Translations under genes and position numbers: made by a program
Assembly: GCA_946615525.1 (NCBI GenBank)
Contig: CAMOHW010000004.1
Location: 1 to 16,314, forward strand
Length of the DNA stretch: 16,314 bases
Direction: 5' to 3'
From: an uncultured Clostridia bacterium
GTDB lineage: Bacteria > Bacillota > Clostridia > Oscillospirales > CAG-272
Shown here: one piece after another, positions 7,623 to 14,983 of the stretch
Position numbering within the stretch: the first letter of the stretch is position 1
How the letters are laid out: each line of letters starts with the position of its first letter
Notes under the pieces: model-generated
The model's input: only the letters and a program-made list of their open reading frames with translations
Told to the model about the DNA's origin: nothing
The model's database searches: none

Positions 7623-7999
7623 TCGCCGTCTTCCGCAATGTCGTGTTCAAATACCAGTCGGACTTCGCCGCAATCGGCAAGCGAGGAAGATGCCGCAGCT
7701 TTTTCACTGTAAGCCAACCGCCGTTTCAGGTATGCCCCAACGACTGTTGGGGAAAGGACGGGCGAGTTGAGCGCTTCGTCCTCCATCACGGCGGCAAGAT
7801 AGTCGGCGTCGGCGGGATGGGTCAGGCGTAATTGATCAACTGCATCTATTCCGCAACCCATCCAGCGGCAAAAGCCGGCAAGGTTGGGAAATCGCCAGTT
7901 CTTCTTTTCCTCAACACGGCAGGATTGAAGATACTGTCCGATTTTCTGTTTCAACCGTCCGGCAGTTGCCGCTTCTTCTAAACTTTGCTTTTTTGCCAT
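7619..7999 (-). CDS. terS: Probable phage terminase small subunit
   Basis: The protein has 126 residues. The start is the ATG at 7999 (MAKKQSLEEA), preceded by AAGAAAGGAG about 11 nt upstream; the frame is open further upstream but without a better site. The sequence is helical, with a short basic N-terminus, then WRFPNLAGFCRWMGCGIDAV (about 46-65), a pattern seen in DNA-binding small terminases, and a C-terminal helix VVGAYLKRRLAY before an acidic tail. Small terminases recognise the packaging site and regulate TerL. The assignment rests on size, on the FPNLAGFCRW-type segment and on position directly before terL, to which it is coupled through ATGA. The region upstream holds four phased TGGCACA repeats, a possible packaging site or operator. 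Confidence 0.7.
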   Translation of the reverse strand: MAKKQSLEEAATAGRLKQKIGQYLQSCRVEEKKNWRFPNLAGFCRWMGCGIDAVDQLRLTHPADADYLAAVMEDEALNSPVLSPTVVGAYLKRRLAYSEKAAASSSLADCGEVRLVFEHDIAEDGE

Positions 8000-8054
8000 G
8001 CGTTTGCGTTCTCCTTTCTTGTTTGAAATCGCCGGTTTTTCTCCGTGCAATCGC

Positions 8055-8060
8055 ATTTTA
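8055..8060 (-). promoter_or_regulatory. Possible -10 element of the phage cassette promoter
   Basis: On the - strand this reads TAAAAT. With 17-nt spacing the -35 position would read CAGTTT, which is poor. The region from about -24 to -59 is filled by four TGGCACA repeats. If this is the promoter, it is weak on its own and would probably depend on a protein bound to the repeats. This is a tentative reading. Confidence 0.3.
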
Positions 8061-8071
8061 CTTCATTTTTT

Positions 8072-8107
8072 TGTGCCAAACTGTGCCATTTGTGCCATCC
8101 TGTGCCA
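8072..8107 (-). repeat. Four phased TGTGCCA/TGGCACA direct repeats upstream of terS
   Basis: TGTGCCA occurs on the + strand at 8072-8078, 8082-8088, 8091-8097 and 8101-8107, with periods of 10, 9 and 10 nt, close to one DNA helical turn. Read towards the phage genes the unit is TGGCACA, about 75 nt upstream of the terS start. Phased direct repeats of this kind are typical of iterons, operators, activator arrays or small-terminase recognition sites. The repeat itself is directly visible; its function is inference. Confidence 0.85.
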
Positions 8108-8109
8108 TC

Positions 8110-8284
8110 TTTCGCACAATCTTCATCGCCCCTCTGTGTTGCTCCTCGACTCGGGCGGCTTAACGTACATTAGGTACGCCTGCGCCGCCACTCGCTCGGT
8201 GCGCCTTGATGCGCTCGAATCTTGTGCGAAAGCAAGTTTCGCACAATCTTCGTCGCATTTCTGCGTTGCTCCTCAAAAGCGGCT
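8110..8284. repeat. Palindromic intergenic repeat (one full unit and one partial copy)
   Basis: A 122-bp unit (8110-8231) is bounded by perfect 10-bp inverted repeats: TTTCGCACAA at 8110-8119 and TTGTGCGAAA at 8222-8231. It contains an internal hairpin with GGCGGC (8154-8159) pairing GCCGCC (8184-8189) and, inside, CGTAC (8164-8168) pairing GTACG (8174-8178). After GCAAG, a partial direct copy begins at 8237 and runs to about 8284; 32 of 37 bases match between 8111-8147 and 8238-8274. The right TTGTGCGAAA and the second copy's TTTCGCACAA (8237-8246) also form a stem with a 5-nt loop, extended by CGAA/TTCG. It has no coding capacity. It resembles a dispersed palindromic or MITE-like element; copy number elsewhere is unknown. 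Confidence 0.75.
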
Positions 8285-8321
8285 CGCGGATTTTCTTTTT
8301 TAAAATCCCTTTCGCCAAATA

Positions 8322-8350
8322 TTGACTTTTTCTTTTGCCTATGATATAAT
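8322..8350 (+). promoter_or_regulatory. Near-consensus extended -10 sigma-A promoter for the miaB-mutS-mutL operon
   Basis: TTGACT (8322-8327) and TATAAT (8345-8350) are separated by exactly 17 nt, with TG at 8342-8343 giving an extended -10. Transcription would start near 8357 and leave a leader of about 47 nt before the miaB ATG, with a GAGGTGAG ribosome binding site (8393-8400). No terminator follows within the window, so this promoter could serve every gene to the right edge. Confidence 0.92.
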
Positions 8351-8403
8351 AAAACAGAATATAGTCTTTTATAGAAAAGCCATTCGGAAACCGAGGTGAG
8401 AAC

Positions 8404-9831
8404 ATGGAAACAAGCAATCGTCAAGCCGGCGCGGCGGCAGTGAATACCCGAACTGCCATCTCGCTTGTGCGGCAGAATAATGATCGCTTTGCCATGGAAT
8501 CGGGGCGGCCGCGCCGCGCCTTTGTTTTGACATTCGGTTGCCAGCAAAACGAGGCGGACAGCGAAAAAATTGCCGGCATGGCGCGTGCCATGGGTTATGA
8601 GGTCATCCGGGAGCCGCAGGGCGCCGATCTGATCGTTGTCAACACCTGTGCCGTGCGCGAGCACGCCGAAAAAAAGGCGCTCTCTACCGTTGGGCAGTAT
8701 AAGCACCTCAAAGCCGAAAACCCCGATTTGGTCATTGCCATGTGTGGTTGTATGGTTTCGCAACAGCACCGCGCCGAGGAAATCAAGCGGCGTTATCCTT
8801 ATGTCAATTTTGTTTTTGGAACCTCTATGCTTTCGGCATTTCCCGCACTGCTTTGGGAATGGATGAGCACCCACCGCCGCCTGTTCCGCGCCGCCGGCGA
8901 GGAGAACGCGGTCGCCGAGGGGCTTCCCGTCCTGCGGGAGAGCGGATACCGCGCCTGGGTTTCCATTATGTACGGGTGCAACAATTTTTGCTCCTATTGC
9001 ATTGTCCCCTATGTGCGGGGCAGGGAGCGCAGTCGCGAGCCGGAGCCCATTTTAGAGGAAATCCGCTCGCTTGTTGCGTCGGGTTACCGGGATATTACGC
9101 TGCTGGGGCAAAACGTCAATTCCTACGGCAAAGGCACCAAAGCCGGCTGGGATTTTGCCGATCTGCTTGCCGAAGCCGATAAAATCGAAGGCGATTTTCT
9201 GTTGCACTTTATGACCAGCCACCCGAAGGACGCCGGCAAAAAGTTGATCGATGTCATGGCAAACAGCCGTCACATCGCTCACCAGTTCCACCTGCCGCTC
9301 CAATCGGGCAGTAACGCCATTCTTGCCAAAATGAACCGCCACTACACCGCGGAAAAATATTTGGAAACGCTGGATTATCTGCGCGAAAAAATGCCGGACG
9401 TAACGGTGACTTCGGATATCATCGTCGGCTTTCCCGGCGAGACCGAAGAGGATTTTGAGGGAACGATGAAGATGATCGAGCGCGCGCAGTTCGATATGAT
9501 CTTTTCGTTTATCTATTCCCCCAGAAAGGGAACCCCTGCCGCGGCAATGGAAGATCAGGTGCCGCCGGAGGTCACCCATGCGCGTTTTGACCGCCTTTTG
9601 GAACTGCAAAATGCCATTGGCGCAGCGAAAAACCGTGCGCTGGTCGGCAAAACGCTGCGCGTGCTTTGCGACGGCGAAAGCAAAAATGATCAGGCGATCG
9701 TCAGCGGCCGTACCGAGGGCAACAAACTGGTCTTTTGGCGCGGCGACCCTGCCGCCCGGGGCAATTTTGTGCGCGTGAAGATCACAAGCGCCGAGGCATT
9801 TGCCCTGCAAGGGGAACTTTTGAACGATTGA
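8404..9831 (+). CDS. miaB: tRNA-2-methylthio-N6-dimethylallyladenosine synthase MiaB
   Basis: The 475-residue radical SAM methylthiotransferase adds the 2-methylthio group to i6A37 of tRNAs that read UNN codons, using two [4Fe-4S] clusters. After an N-terminal extension of about 38 residues, as in other Bacillota MiaB proteins, the MTTase domain supplies cluster ligands C46 (LTFGCQQNEAD), C82 (NTCAVREHAEKKA) and C116 (MCGCMVSQ). The radical SAM core has CNNFCSYC (C192, C196, C199), followed by the VRGRERSREPE segment. A TRAM domain occupies about the last 70 residues (LVGKTLRVLCDGESKND onward). The length and motifs distinguish it from RimO and MtaB. It is the first gene after the operon promoter and is followed 23 nt later by the ricA-like gene, the order known from Bacillus subtilis ymcB-ymcA. 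Confidence 0.96.
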   Translation: METSNRQAGAAAVNTRTAISLVRQNNDRFAMESGRPRRAFVLTFGCQQNEADSEKIAGMARAMGYEVIREPQGADLIVVNTCAVREHAEKKALSTVGQYKHLKAENPDLVIAMCGCMVSQQHRAEEIKRRYPYVNFVFGTSMLSAFPALLWEWMSTHRRLFRAAGEENAVAEGLPVLRESGYRAWVSIMYGCNNFCSYCIVPYVRGRERSREPEPILEEIRSLVASGYRDITLLGQNVNSYGKGTKAGWDFADLLAEADKIEGDFLLHFMTSHPKDAGKKLIDVMANSRHIAHQFHLPLQSGSNAILAKMNRHYTAEKYLETLDYLREKMPDVTVTSDIIVGFPGETEEDFEGTMKMIERAQFDMIFSFIYSPRKGTPAAAMEDQVPPEVTHARFDRLLELQNAIGAAKNRALVGKTLRVLCDGESKNDQAIVSGRTEGNKLVFWRGDPAARGNFVRVKITSAEAFALQGELLND

Positions 9832-9854
9832 AACACACCCGAAAGGAAGATTCC

Positions 9855-10247
9855 ATGGAAATTTTTGAACTTGCCGCCCGTTTGGGACAAGCATTGAAAG
9901 CCGACGAACGGCTGACTGCTTTGGAAGCGGCAAAAACGGCATACGAAAACGATGCGGCACTTTTGCGCCTGCGCAAGGAATACGAAGTCCAGCAAACCCT
10001 GCTCGCCGGCGAGATCGGCAAACAGGAGGGCAAGGACTTACACCTGATCGAAGCGATCCAAACCCGGATCGACGAACTCTACCGCGGCATCAGCGAGAAC
10101 GCATCCTACCGGAATCTTGCCGCCGCGCAAAAAGCCGTCAATGCGCTCATGGAGCGCGTCAACGCGGCAATCAACTATGAAATTACCGGTGAACTGCCCG
10201 GCGGCGGCTGCACCCACGATTGTAGTACCTGCGGCGGTTGCCACTAA
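9855..10247 (+). CDS. ricA: YlbF/YmcA-family protein, RicA-like, with C-terminal cysteine motif
   Basis: The 130-residue helical protein starts at the ATG at 9855 (MEIFELAARLGQAL), with AAAGGAAG 5 nt upstream. The body (about 1-110) has the YlbF/YmcA helical pattern, including YENDAALLRLRKEYEVQQ and NLAAAQKAVNALMERVNAAI. The C-terminus ends in Gly/Cys-rich GGGCTHDCSTCGGCH, a C-x3-C-x2-C-x2-C set. In B. subtilis, RicA, RicF and RicT form a complex carrying [4Fe-4S] clusters that directs RNase Y cleavage of mRNAs and affects competence and sporulation. The position between miaB and mutS is that of ymcA (ricA) in B. subtilis, which supports RicA rather than RicF. Whether RicT and RicF partners exist in this genome cannot be seen. 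Orthology by position is an inference. Confidence 0.8.
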   Translation: MEIFELAARLGQALKADERLTALEAAKTAYENDAALLRLRKEYEVQQTLLAGEIGKQEGKDLHLIEAIQTRIDELYRGISENASYRNLAAAQKAVNALMERVNAAINYEITGELPGGGCTHDCSTCGGCH

Positions 10248-10272
10248 CACACGCGAAAGGAGGAAAAAGCAC

Positions 10273-12861
10273 ATGACTCCCATGATGGAGCAGTATTTTG
10301 AGGTCAAAAATCAATACAAGGACTATCTCTTGTTCTACCGGTTGGGCGATTTTTACGAGATGTTTTTTGACGATGCCATCATCGGCTCGCGGGAGTTGGA
10401 ATTGACGCTCACCGGCAGAGATTGCGGCGAGGAAGAACGCGCCCCCATGTGCGGCGTTCCGTTCCATTCGGCGGATGTTTACATTGGAAAACTCATTGAG
10501 AAGGGTTATAAGGTTGCCATCTGCGAGCAGACCGAGGATCCGGCGCTTGCCAAGGGACTGGTCAAGCGTGAGGTCATTCGCGTCATCACTCCCGGCACGC
10601 TCATCGAATCCGAACTGCTTTCGGAGCAAAAAAACAACTATCTTTGCACGCTTGCCATGGGCGAGTTTGAAAGCGGCATTTGCTTTGCCGATATTTCCAC
10701 GGCGCAAATCTATGTCACCTCGTTTTCGGGCGCGGGCATGAACGACCGCATCCGCAACGAACTGGGGACCTACGCCCCGCGTGAAGTGCTTGTCAACATC
10801 AGCAAAACGCACATGGGCTCTGTGGGCGATTACCTTTCGGCGCACCCGGAGATCATGCTTTCGGACGCGCAAACCGCGCGCTTTGATCCCGAATCCTGCC
10901 GCAAAACGGTGCGTGAACACTTTGGCGACAGCATCAAGAGCGAGGTTTATTCCAATCCCCCCATGCTTGCGGCGGTGGGCGCCATGCTCGACTATATCCG
11001 CGAGAGCGAAAAGCGCGATATTTCCTACCTGAAAGAACTCAATGTTTATACCGACGGGCAGTATCTGGAAATGGATGTGAACACCCGCCGGAACCTGGAA
11101 CTGACCGAATCGATGCGCACCAAAGAAAAGCGCGGCTCGCTCCTTTGGGTGCTGGACCGCACCAAAACGGCGCCGGGTGCGCGTTGCCTGCGCAAATGGG
11201 TAGAGCATCCGTTGCTTTCCACAGGTGAGATCAAACGCCGCCAGGGCGCGGTGGGCGAGCTTGCCGGCGCGTTTATGCTGCGCGAGGAACTTGCCGATAC
11301 GCTTTCCCATGTCCATGATCTGGAACGCCTGGTTACCCGTATCGTTTACGGAACGGCAAACGCTAAGGATCTGCGCGCCGTCCAGGGAACGGTAGCGGTC
11401 ATTCCCGAGGTTGCCCGTCTTTTGGGCGAATGCCAAAGCGAGCGGCTTTGTAAGATCCGTTCCGAACTTGACCTTTTGGAGGATGTTGCCGGCCGCATTG
11501 ACGAGGCGATCGCCGAGGAACCCCCGCTTTCTGTCCGTGAAGGCAAAATGATCCGCCCCGGCTACAACAAGGATGTGGATGAATTGCGCGCCATTATGGA
11601 CCACGGAAGCGAATGGGTGAGAAAGGTGGAAGCCGAGGAGCGCGAAAAAACCGGCATCAAGACTCTGCGCATTGCCTACAACCGCGTGTTCGGTTATTAT
11701 ATCGAGGTCACCAACTCCTATCGTGACCTTGTTCCCGAGGAATACATCCGCAAGCAGACGCTGGTCGGCTCGGAGCGGTATATTACCCCCGCCCTCAAAG
11801 ATATGGAATCCACCATTCTGGGCGCTTCTGACCGCGATTGCGCCCTGGAATATGACCTGTTCCAGGAAGTGCGCGCCTTTGTTGCCGAGCAGAGCGCAAG
11901 GATCCAAAAATCGGCGGCCCTGCTTGCCGAACTGGACGCTTACCTCTCGCTGGCTTTGGTCGCAACCAAAAACCGCTATGTTTGCCCCGAGGTTGACGCG
12001 GGCGATGTCATTTCCATCAAGGATGGTCGCCATCCGGTGGTGGAGCAGTTCGTCAAGGATACCTACTTTGTCCCCAATGACGCATACCTGGATACCGGCA
12101 AGAACCGGCTCATGCTCATTACCGGACCGAATATGGCGGGTAAATCCACCTATATGCGCCAGGTGGCGCTCATTACGGTCATGGCGCAAATCGGCTCGTT
12201 TGTTCCGGCAAGCGAGGCGCGCGTGGGCGTGGTGGACAAGGTCTTTACCCGTGTGGGAGCGTCGGATGATCTTGCCTCCGGGCAGTCTACCTTCATGCTG
12301 GAAATGAACGAGGTTTCCTACATCCTCAAAAATGCCACCAAAAAGAGTCTGATCATTTACGATGAAGTCGGGCGCGGCACCTCCACCTTTGACGGCATGA
12401 GCATTGCGCGCGCCATTGTGGAATACACCAACAGCAAAAAAATCGGAGCCAAAACGCTTTTTGCCACGCACTACCACGAACTGACCTCTATGGAAGAGGA
12501 GTTTGAGGGCGTTGTCAACTACCACATTGCCGCCAAGAAGCGCGGCGAGGACATCATCTTTCTGCGCAAGATCGTGCGCGGTTCCACCGACGACAGTTAC
12601 GGTATCGAGGTCGCCAAACTGGCGGGATTGCCAAATGAAGTCATCAAGCGCGCCCGCGAGGTGCTTTCCTCGGTGGAAAAAACGGCGCGCGCTATCGGCG
12701 AGAACAATCAGGCGCCCGAGGTCAAGGACGATTCAATCATCACCATCGAGGAGCAAATGAACGAGCAGGTGCTTGCCGATCTCAAAGCGGCAGACCTCAA
12801 TTCGCTTTCTCCGTTTGAGTGTATGTCCTTCCTTTTCGACCTCAAAAAAAGATTGCTGTAA
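10273..12861 (+). CDS. mutS: DNA mismatch repair protein MutS
   Basis: The protein has 862 residues and starts at the ATG at 10273, with AAAGGAGG (10256-10263) 9 nt upstream; the frame is open further upstream inside ricA but that part is not MutS. The mismatch-binding domain carries GDFYEMF with the Phe-x-Glu pair F27 and E29, which stacks on the mispaired base. Connector, lever and clamp regions follow, with EYDLFQEVR near 530. The ATPase domain has Walker A GPNMAGKST (618-626), Walker B with DEVGRGTSTFDG (D697-E698) and FATHYHELT. The C-terminus ends FECMSFLFDLKKRLL. MutS recognises mismatches and recruits MutL. It lies 25 nt after ricA, and mutL follows after 56 nt with a hairpin between them. 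Confidence 0.98.
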   Translation: MTPMMEQYFEVKNQYKDYLLFYRLGDFYEMFFDDAIIGSRELELTLTGRDCGEEERAPMCGVPFHSADVYIGKLIEKGYKVAICEQTEDPALAKGLVKREVIRVITPGTLIESELLSEQKNNYLCTLAMGEFESGICFADISTAQIYVTSFSGAGMNDRIRNELGTYAPREVLVNISKTHMGSVGDYLSAHPEIMLSDAQTARFDPESCRKTVREHFGDSIKSEVYSNPPMLAAVGAMLDYIRESEKRDISYLKELNVYTDGQYLEMDVNTRRNLELTESMRTKEKRGSLLWVLDRTKTAPGARCLRKWVEHPLLSTGEIKRRQGAVGELAGAFMLREELADTLSHVHDLERLVTRIVYGTANAKDLRAVQGTVAVIPEVARLLGECQSERLCKIRSELDLLEDVAGRIDEAIAEEPPLSVREGKMIRPGYNKDVDELRAIMDHGSEWVRKVEAEEREKTGIKTLRIAYNRVFGYYIEVTNSYRDLVPEEYIRKQTLVGSERYITPALKDMESTILGASDRDCALEYDLFQEVRAFVAEQSARIQKSAALLAELDAYLSLALVATKNRYVCPEVDAGDVISIKDGRHPVVEQFVKDTYFVPNDAYLDTGKNRLMLITGPNMAGKSTYMRQVALITVMAQIGSFVPASEARVGVVDKVFTRVGASDDLASGQSTFMLEMNEVSYILKNATKKSLIIYDEVGRGTSTFDGMSIARAIVEYTNSKKIGAKTLFATHYHELTSMEEEFEGVVNYHIAAKKRGEDIIFLRKIVRGSTDDSYGIEVAKLAGLPNEVIKRAREVLSSVEKTARAIGENNQAPEVKDDSIITIEEQMNEQVLADLKAADLNSLSPFECMSFLFDLKKRLL

Positions 12862-12882
12862 CGATTTGTTTTCGATAAAAAG

Positions 12883-12903
12883 GGAGGGAGCAAAGCCCCC
12901 TCC
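12883..12903 (+). other. Hairpin in the mutS-mutL intercistronic gap
   Basis: GGAGGG (12883-12888) pairs with CCCTCC (12898-12903), then one A-C mismatch, then GC/GC (12890-12891 with 12895-12896) around an AAA loop. The sequence after it (GGAAAGG, the mutL ribosome binding site) has no T-run, so this is not an intrinsic terminator. It may stabilise or separate transcript segments, or influence access to the mutL RBS a few bases downstream. Confidence 0.6.
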
Positions 12904-12917
12904 GGAAAGGAAACGCA

Positions 12918-14957
12918 ATGGGAAAAATCAATGTTCTGCCCTTTGAGGTTGCAAACCTGATCGCCGCCGGCGAGGTGGTGGATCGGCCTGCCTCGGTCAT
13001 CAAAGAACTCATGGAAAACGCCATTGACGCGGGCGCTACCTCTGTTGTTGTGGAAATTCGGCAGGGCGGAATTGCGTTTATGCGCGTCAGCGATAACGGG
13101 TGCGGCATTTCCCGCGAGGATCTGCCGGTTGCCCTGCGCCGCCACGCCACCTCCAAGATCAAGGACCGCGACGATCTTGCCGCCATTATGACGCTCGGTT
13201 TCCGCGGCGAGGCGCTTGCCGCCATTGCGGCGGTGACCGATGTCCGCATCCTTTCCAAAACAGCAGACGCGCCCATGGGCGCGCAACTTACCGCTCCCTG
13301 TGGCGGTGAGGTCACGGTGGAGGATCACGGATGTTCCAACGGCACCACCGTCATTGTGGAAAATCTGTTTGCCCGCGTTCCCGCGCGGCGCAAGTTTCTC
13401 AAAAAGGATGTTACCGAATCCATGGCGGTCAGCGCCAATGTGGAAAAAGTGGCGCTCTCCCACCCCGAAATCGCCTTCCGGTTGATCGTGGACGGCAATG
13501 TCCGTCTGGAAACCGAAGGGGACGGTGACCTTTTGCACACCATCCATTCGCTTTTCGGCAGGGAGTTTGCCGGCAGAATGCTCAAAGTCGAATCACAGGC
13601 CGAGGGCATTACCGTTTCGGGCTACACCGGCAGAAGCGATAACTACAAGGCAAACCGCAACCAGGAAAACTTTTTCCTCAACGGGCGGTTCGTCAAGAGC
13701 AAGACGATCATGGCGGCGCTGGAACAGGCATATACCTCCTATATGCCGCCCGAGCGTTTCCCTTGTTGTGTGCTTTGCGTTGATTTGGATCCTTCGCGGG
13801 TGGATGTCAATGTTCACCCCTCCAAACTGGAGGTCAAGTTCTCCAATGAAAAAGCGGTGTTTGAGGCGGTTTATTACGCCGTGCGCACCGTTTTGGAAAA
13901 CAATGTGACAAGACCGAACGTCAACCTGGATTCGGCGCTGAAAAAGAACCCGTTTGCCTATCCGGGCGGCAAGATCTCCCAGGCGACCGCTCCGGTGGAG
14001 GTGGAGCGCCCAGGTTCGCTTTCCCAGCGCCAGCTTTCCTATGATACGCAAAAGACCATTCAGCATCAGCCCCAATCGCGCATGACCTCTGCCGAGTATC
14101 TGCGCACGGTGGCGGGCGAGGATCGGCAAAAACCGGCGCCTGCTTTTGCGGCACCTCAAAAAACAGCCGAGCCGCCCAAACCTGAAGCACCGAAAACCAA
14201 GCAGGAGCCGTTGCCAGAGGGGGCGGTCCGCGTTCCGCTTCACATGAATGTCAAGTTCCCGCCCTCGGTCAATCCGAATGCCGAACTCTCGGTGCCGGAA
14301 ACCGGAGGGATCGCGCAACTCAACGCGCTGGGGGATGTGCCGCAAAAAACGCCGGAGCCGCCCGCCGCCCTGCCGCCCTACCGCATTTTGGGCGTTGCTT
14401 TTCGTTGCTACATCTTGGTGGAAACCGGAGAAAAACTGCTTCTCATCGATCAACACGCCGCCCATGAGCGCATTTTGTTTGAAGAACTCAAAGCCGGGCT
14501 TGCAAGCGTTCCGGTTACCTCGCAAATGCTTATGCTCCCGGTGGAAACCATGCTCACTGCCGCCGAGGTCTCGGCGCTGGAAGAGTTTGACGGTGAACTG
14601 CAAAAAATCGGTTTCCGGTTGCGCTATGCCAAAAACACCATCCTGGCGGACGCCATTCCCCAAGGGGTGGAGCCGGGTGCCGTTGGCGCCATGCTGGGAA
14701 CAATGGCGGGTCGGTTGATCGACAACACAGGCAGCGTCAAACTCACGCGTGACATTCTGTTTGAAAAGGCGCTTTACCAGGCGGCCTGCAAAGCGGCAAT
14801 CAAGGGGGGCAGGGAATATTCCCCCGAAGAGATCGAATGGCTGGTCAAAAAGATGATGGAACTGCCGGATATTACCTTCTGCCCGCACGGGCGCCCGGTG
14901 GCAATGGAACTGACCAAACGCGTTTTGGATAAACAATTTGACCGCACCGGCTTTTGA
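12918..14957 (+). CDS. mutL: DNA mismatch repair protein MutL, endonuclease type
   Basis: The protein has 679 residues. The N-terminal GHKL ATPase shows ELMENAIDAGA (motif I), DNGCGI (II), ATSKI and GFRGEAL (III), and NGTTVIVENLF. A Pro/Lys-rich linker occupies about 345-480. The C-terminal domain shows the DQHA(X)2E(X)4E metal-binding motif (D511, Q512, H513, E517, E522), ACKAAIKGG and CPHGRPV (655-661). These mark a metal-dependent nicking endonuclease, as in bacteria lacking MutH. MutL links MutS mismatch recognition to strand incision. The ATG at 12918 is preceded by GGAAAGG. The stop at 14955-14957 lies 26 nt before the tgt ATG. Confidence 0.98.
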   Translation: MGKINVLPFEVANLIAAGEVVDRPASVIKELMENAIDAGATSVVVEIRQGGIAFMRVSDNGCGISREDLPVALRRHATSKIKDRDDLAAIMTLGFRGEALAAIAAVTDVRILSKTADAPMGAQLTAPCGGEVTVEDHGCSNGTTVIVENLFARVPARRKFLKKDVTESMAVSANVEKVALSHPEIAFRLIVDGNVRLETEGDGDLLHTIHSLFGREFAGRMLKVESQAEGITVSGYTGRSDNYKANRNQENFFLNGRFVKSKTIMAALEQAYTSYMPPERFPCCVLCVDLDPSRVDVNVHPSKLEVKFSNEKAVFEAVYYAVRTVLENNVTRPNVNLDSALKKNPFAYPGGKISQATAPVEVERPGSLSQRQLSYDTQKTIQHQPQSRMTSAEYLRTVAGEDRQKPAPAFAAPQKTAEPPKPEAPKTKQEPLPEGAVRVPLHMNVKFPPSVNPNAELSVPETGGIAQLNALGDVPQKTPEPPAALPPYRILGVAFRCYILVETGEKLLLIDQHAAHERILFEELKAGLASVPVTSQMLMLPVETMLTAAEVSALEEFDGELQKIGFRLRYAKNTILADAIPQGVEPGAVGAMLGTMAGRLIDNTGSVKLTRDILFEKALYQAACKAAIKGGREYSPEEIEWLVKKMMELPDITFCPHGRPVAMELTKRVLDKQFDRTGF

Positions 14958-14983
14958 AAAAGGAAAGGAAACGGATTTTTCCC

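Larger units (their letters stand above)
984..7999 (-). mobile_element. Head-only phage cassette (terS, terL, neck protein, portal, scaffold, coat, connector)
   Basis: Seven co-directional intact genes encode a P22-style head assembly and packaging set: the scaffold is a separate protein and no prohead protease is present. No integrase, excisionase, repressor, replication, lysis or host-attachment gene is present on either side. The left boundary is a terminator and a non-phage gene. The right boundary is an intergenic repeat region followed by the miaB-mutS-mutL operon. No pair of direct repeats that could be att sites is visible at the two ends. Boundaries are given as the gene limits. Whether this is a remnant, a domesticated system or part of a larger scattered element cannot be decided from the window. 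Confidence 0.8.

Noticed and set aside
8288-8308. GGATTTT/AAAATCC inverted repeat just upstream of the miaB -35
   Set aside because: The stem is A/T-rich and weak, the T-run lies in the loop rather than after the stem, and no gene on either strand ends here, so it was not called a terminator.
8000-8403. Possible tRNA gene, CRISPR array or att site in the intergenic region
   Set aside because: No cloverleaf or TTCGA-type T-arm is seen; the repeats lack CRISPR spacing; no sequence matching it is seen at the other end of the phage cassette.
9735-9854. Upstream extension of the ricA-like frame into miaB
   Set aside because: The extension overlaps the TRAM domain coding region of miaB; the ATG at 9855 has its own RBS and gives the normal family length.
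10183-12525. 780-codon open frame antisense to mutS
   Set aside because: It mirrors the codon pattern of mutS, whose motifs and length are unambiguous; the antisense product shows no recognisable family and has no ribosome binding site that stands out.
13593-14936. 447-codon open frame antisense to mutL
   Set aside because: It is a shadow of mutL caused by codon bias, with no family features.
14954-14983. Earlier TTG start for tgt overlapping the mutL stop
   Set aside because: It has no ribosome binding site at a proper distance, and the ten extra residues are not part of the TGT family; the ATG at 14984 gives the standard N-terminus.
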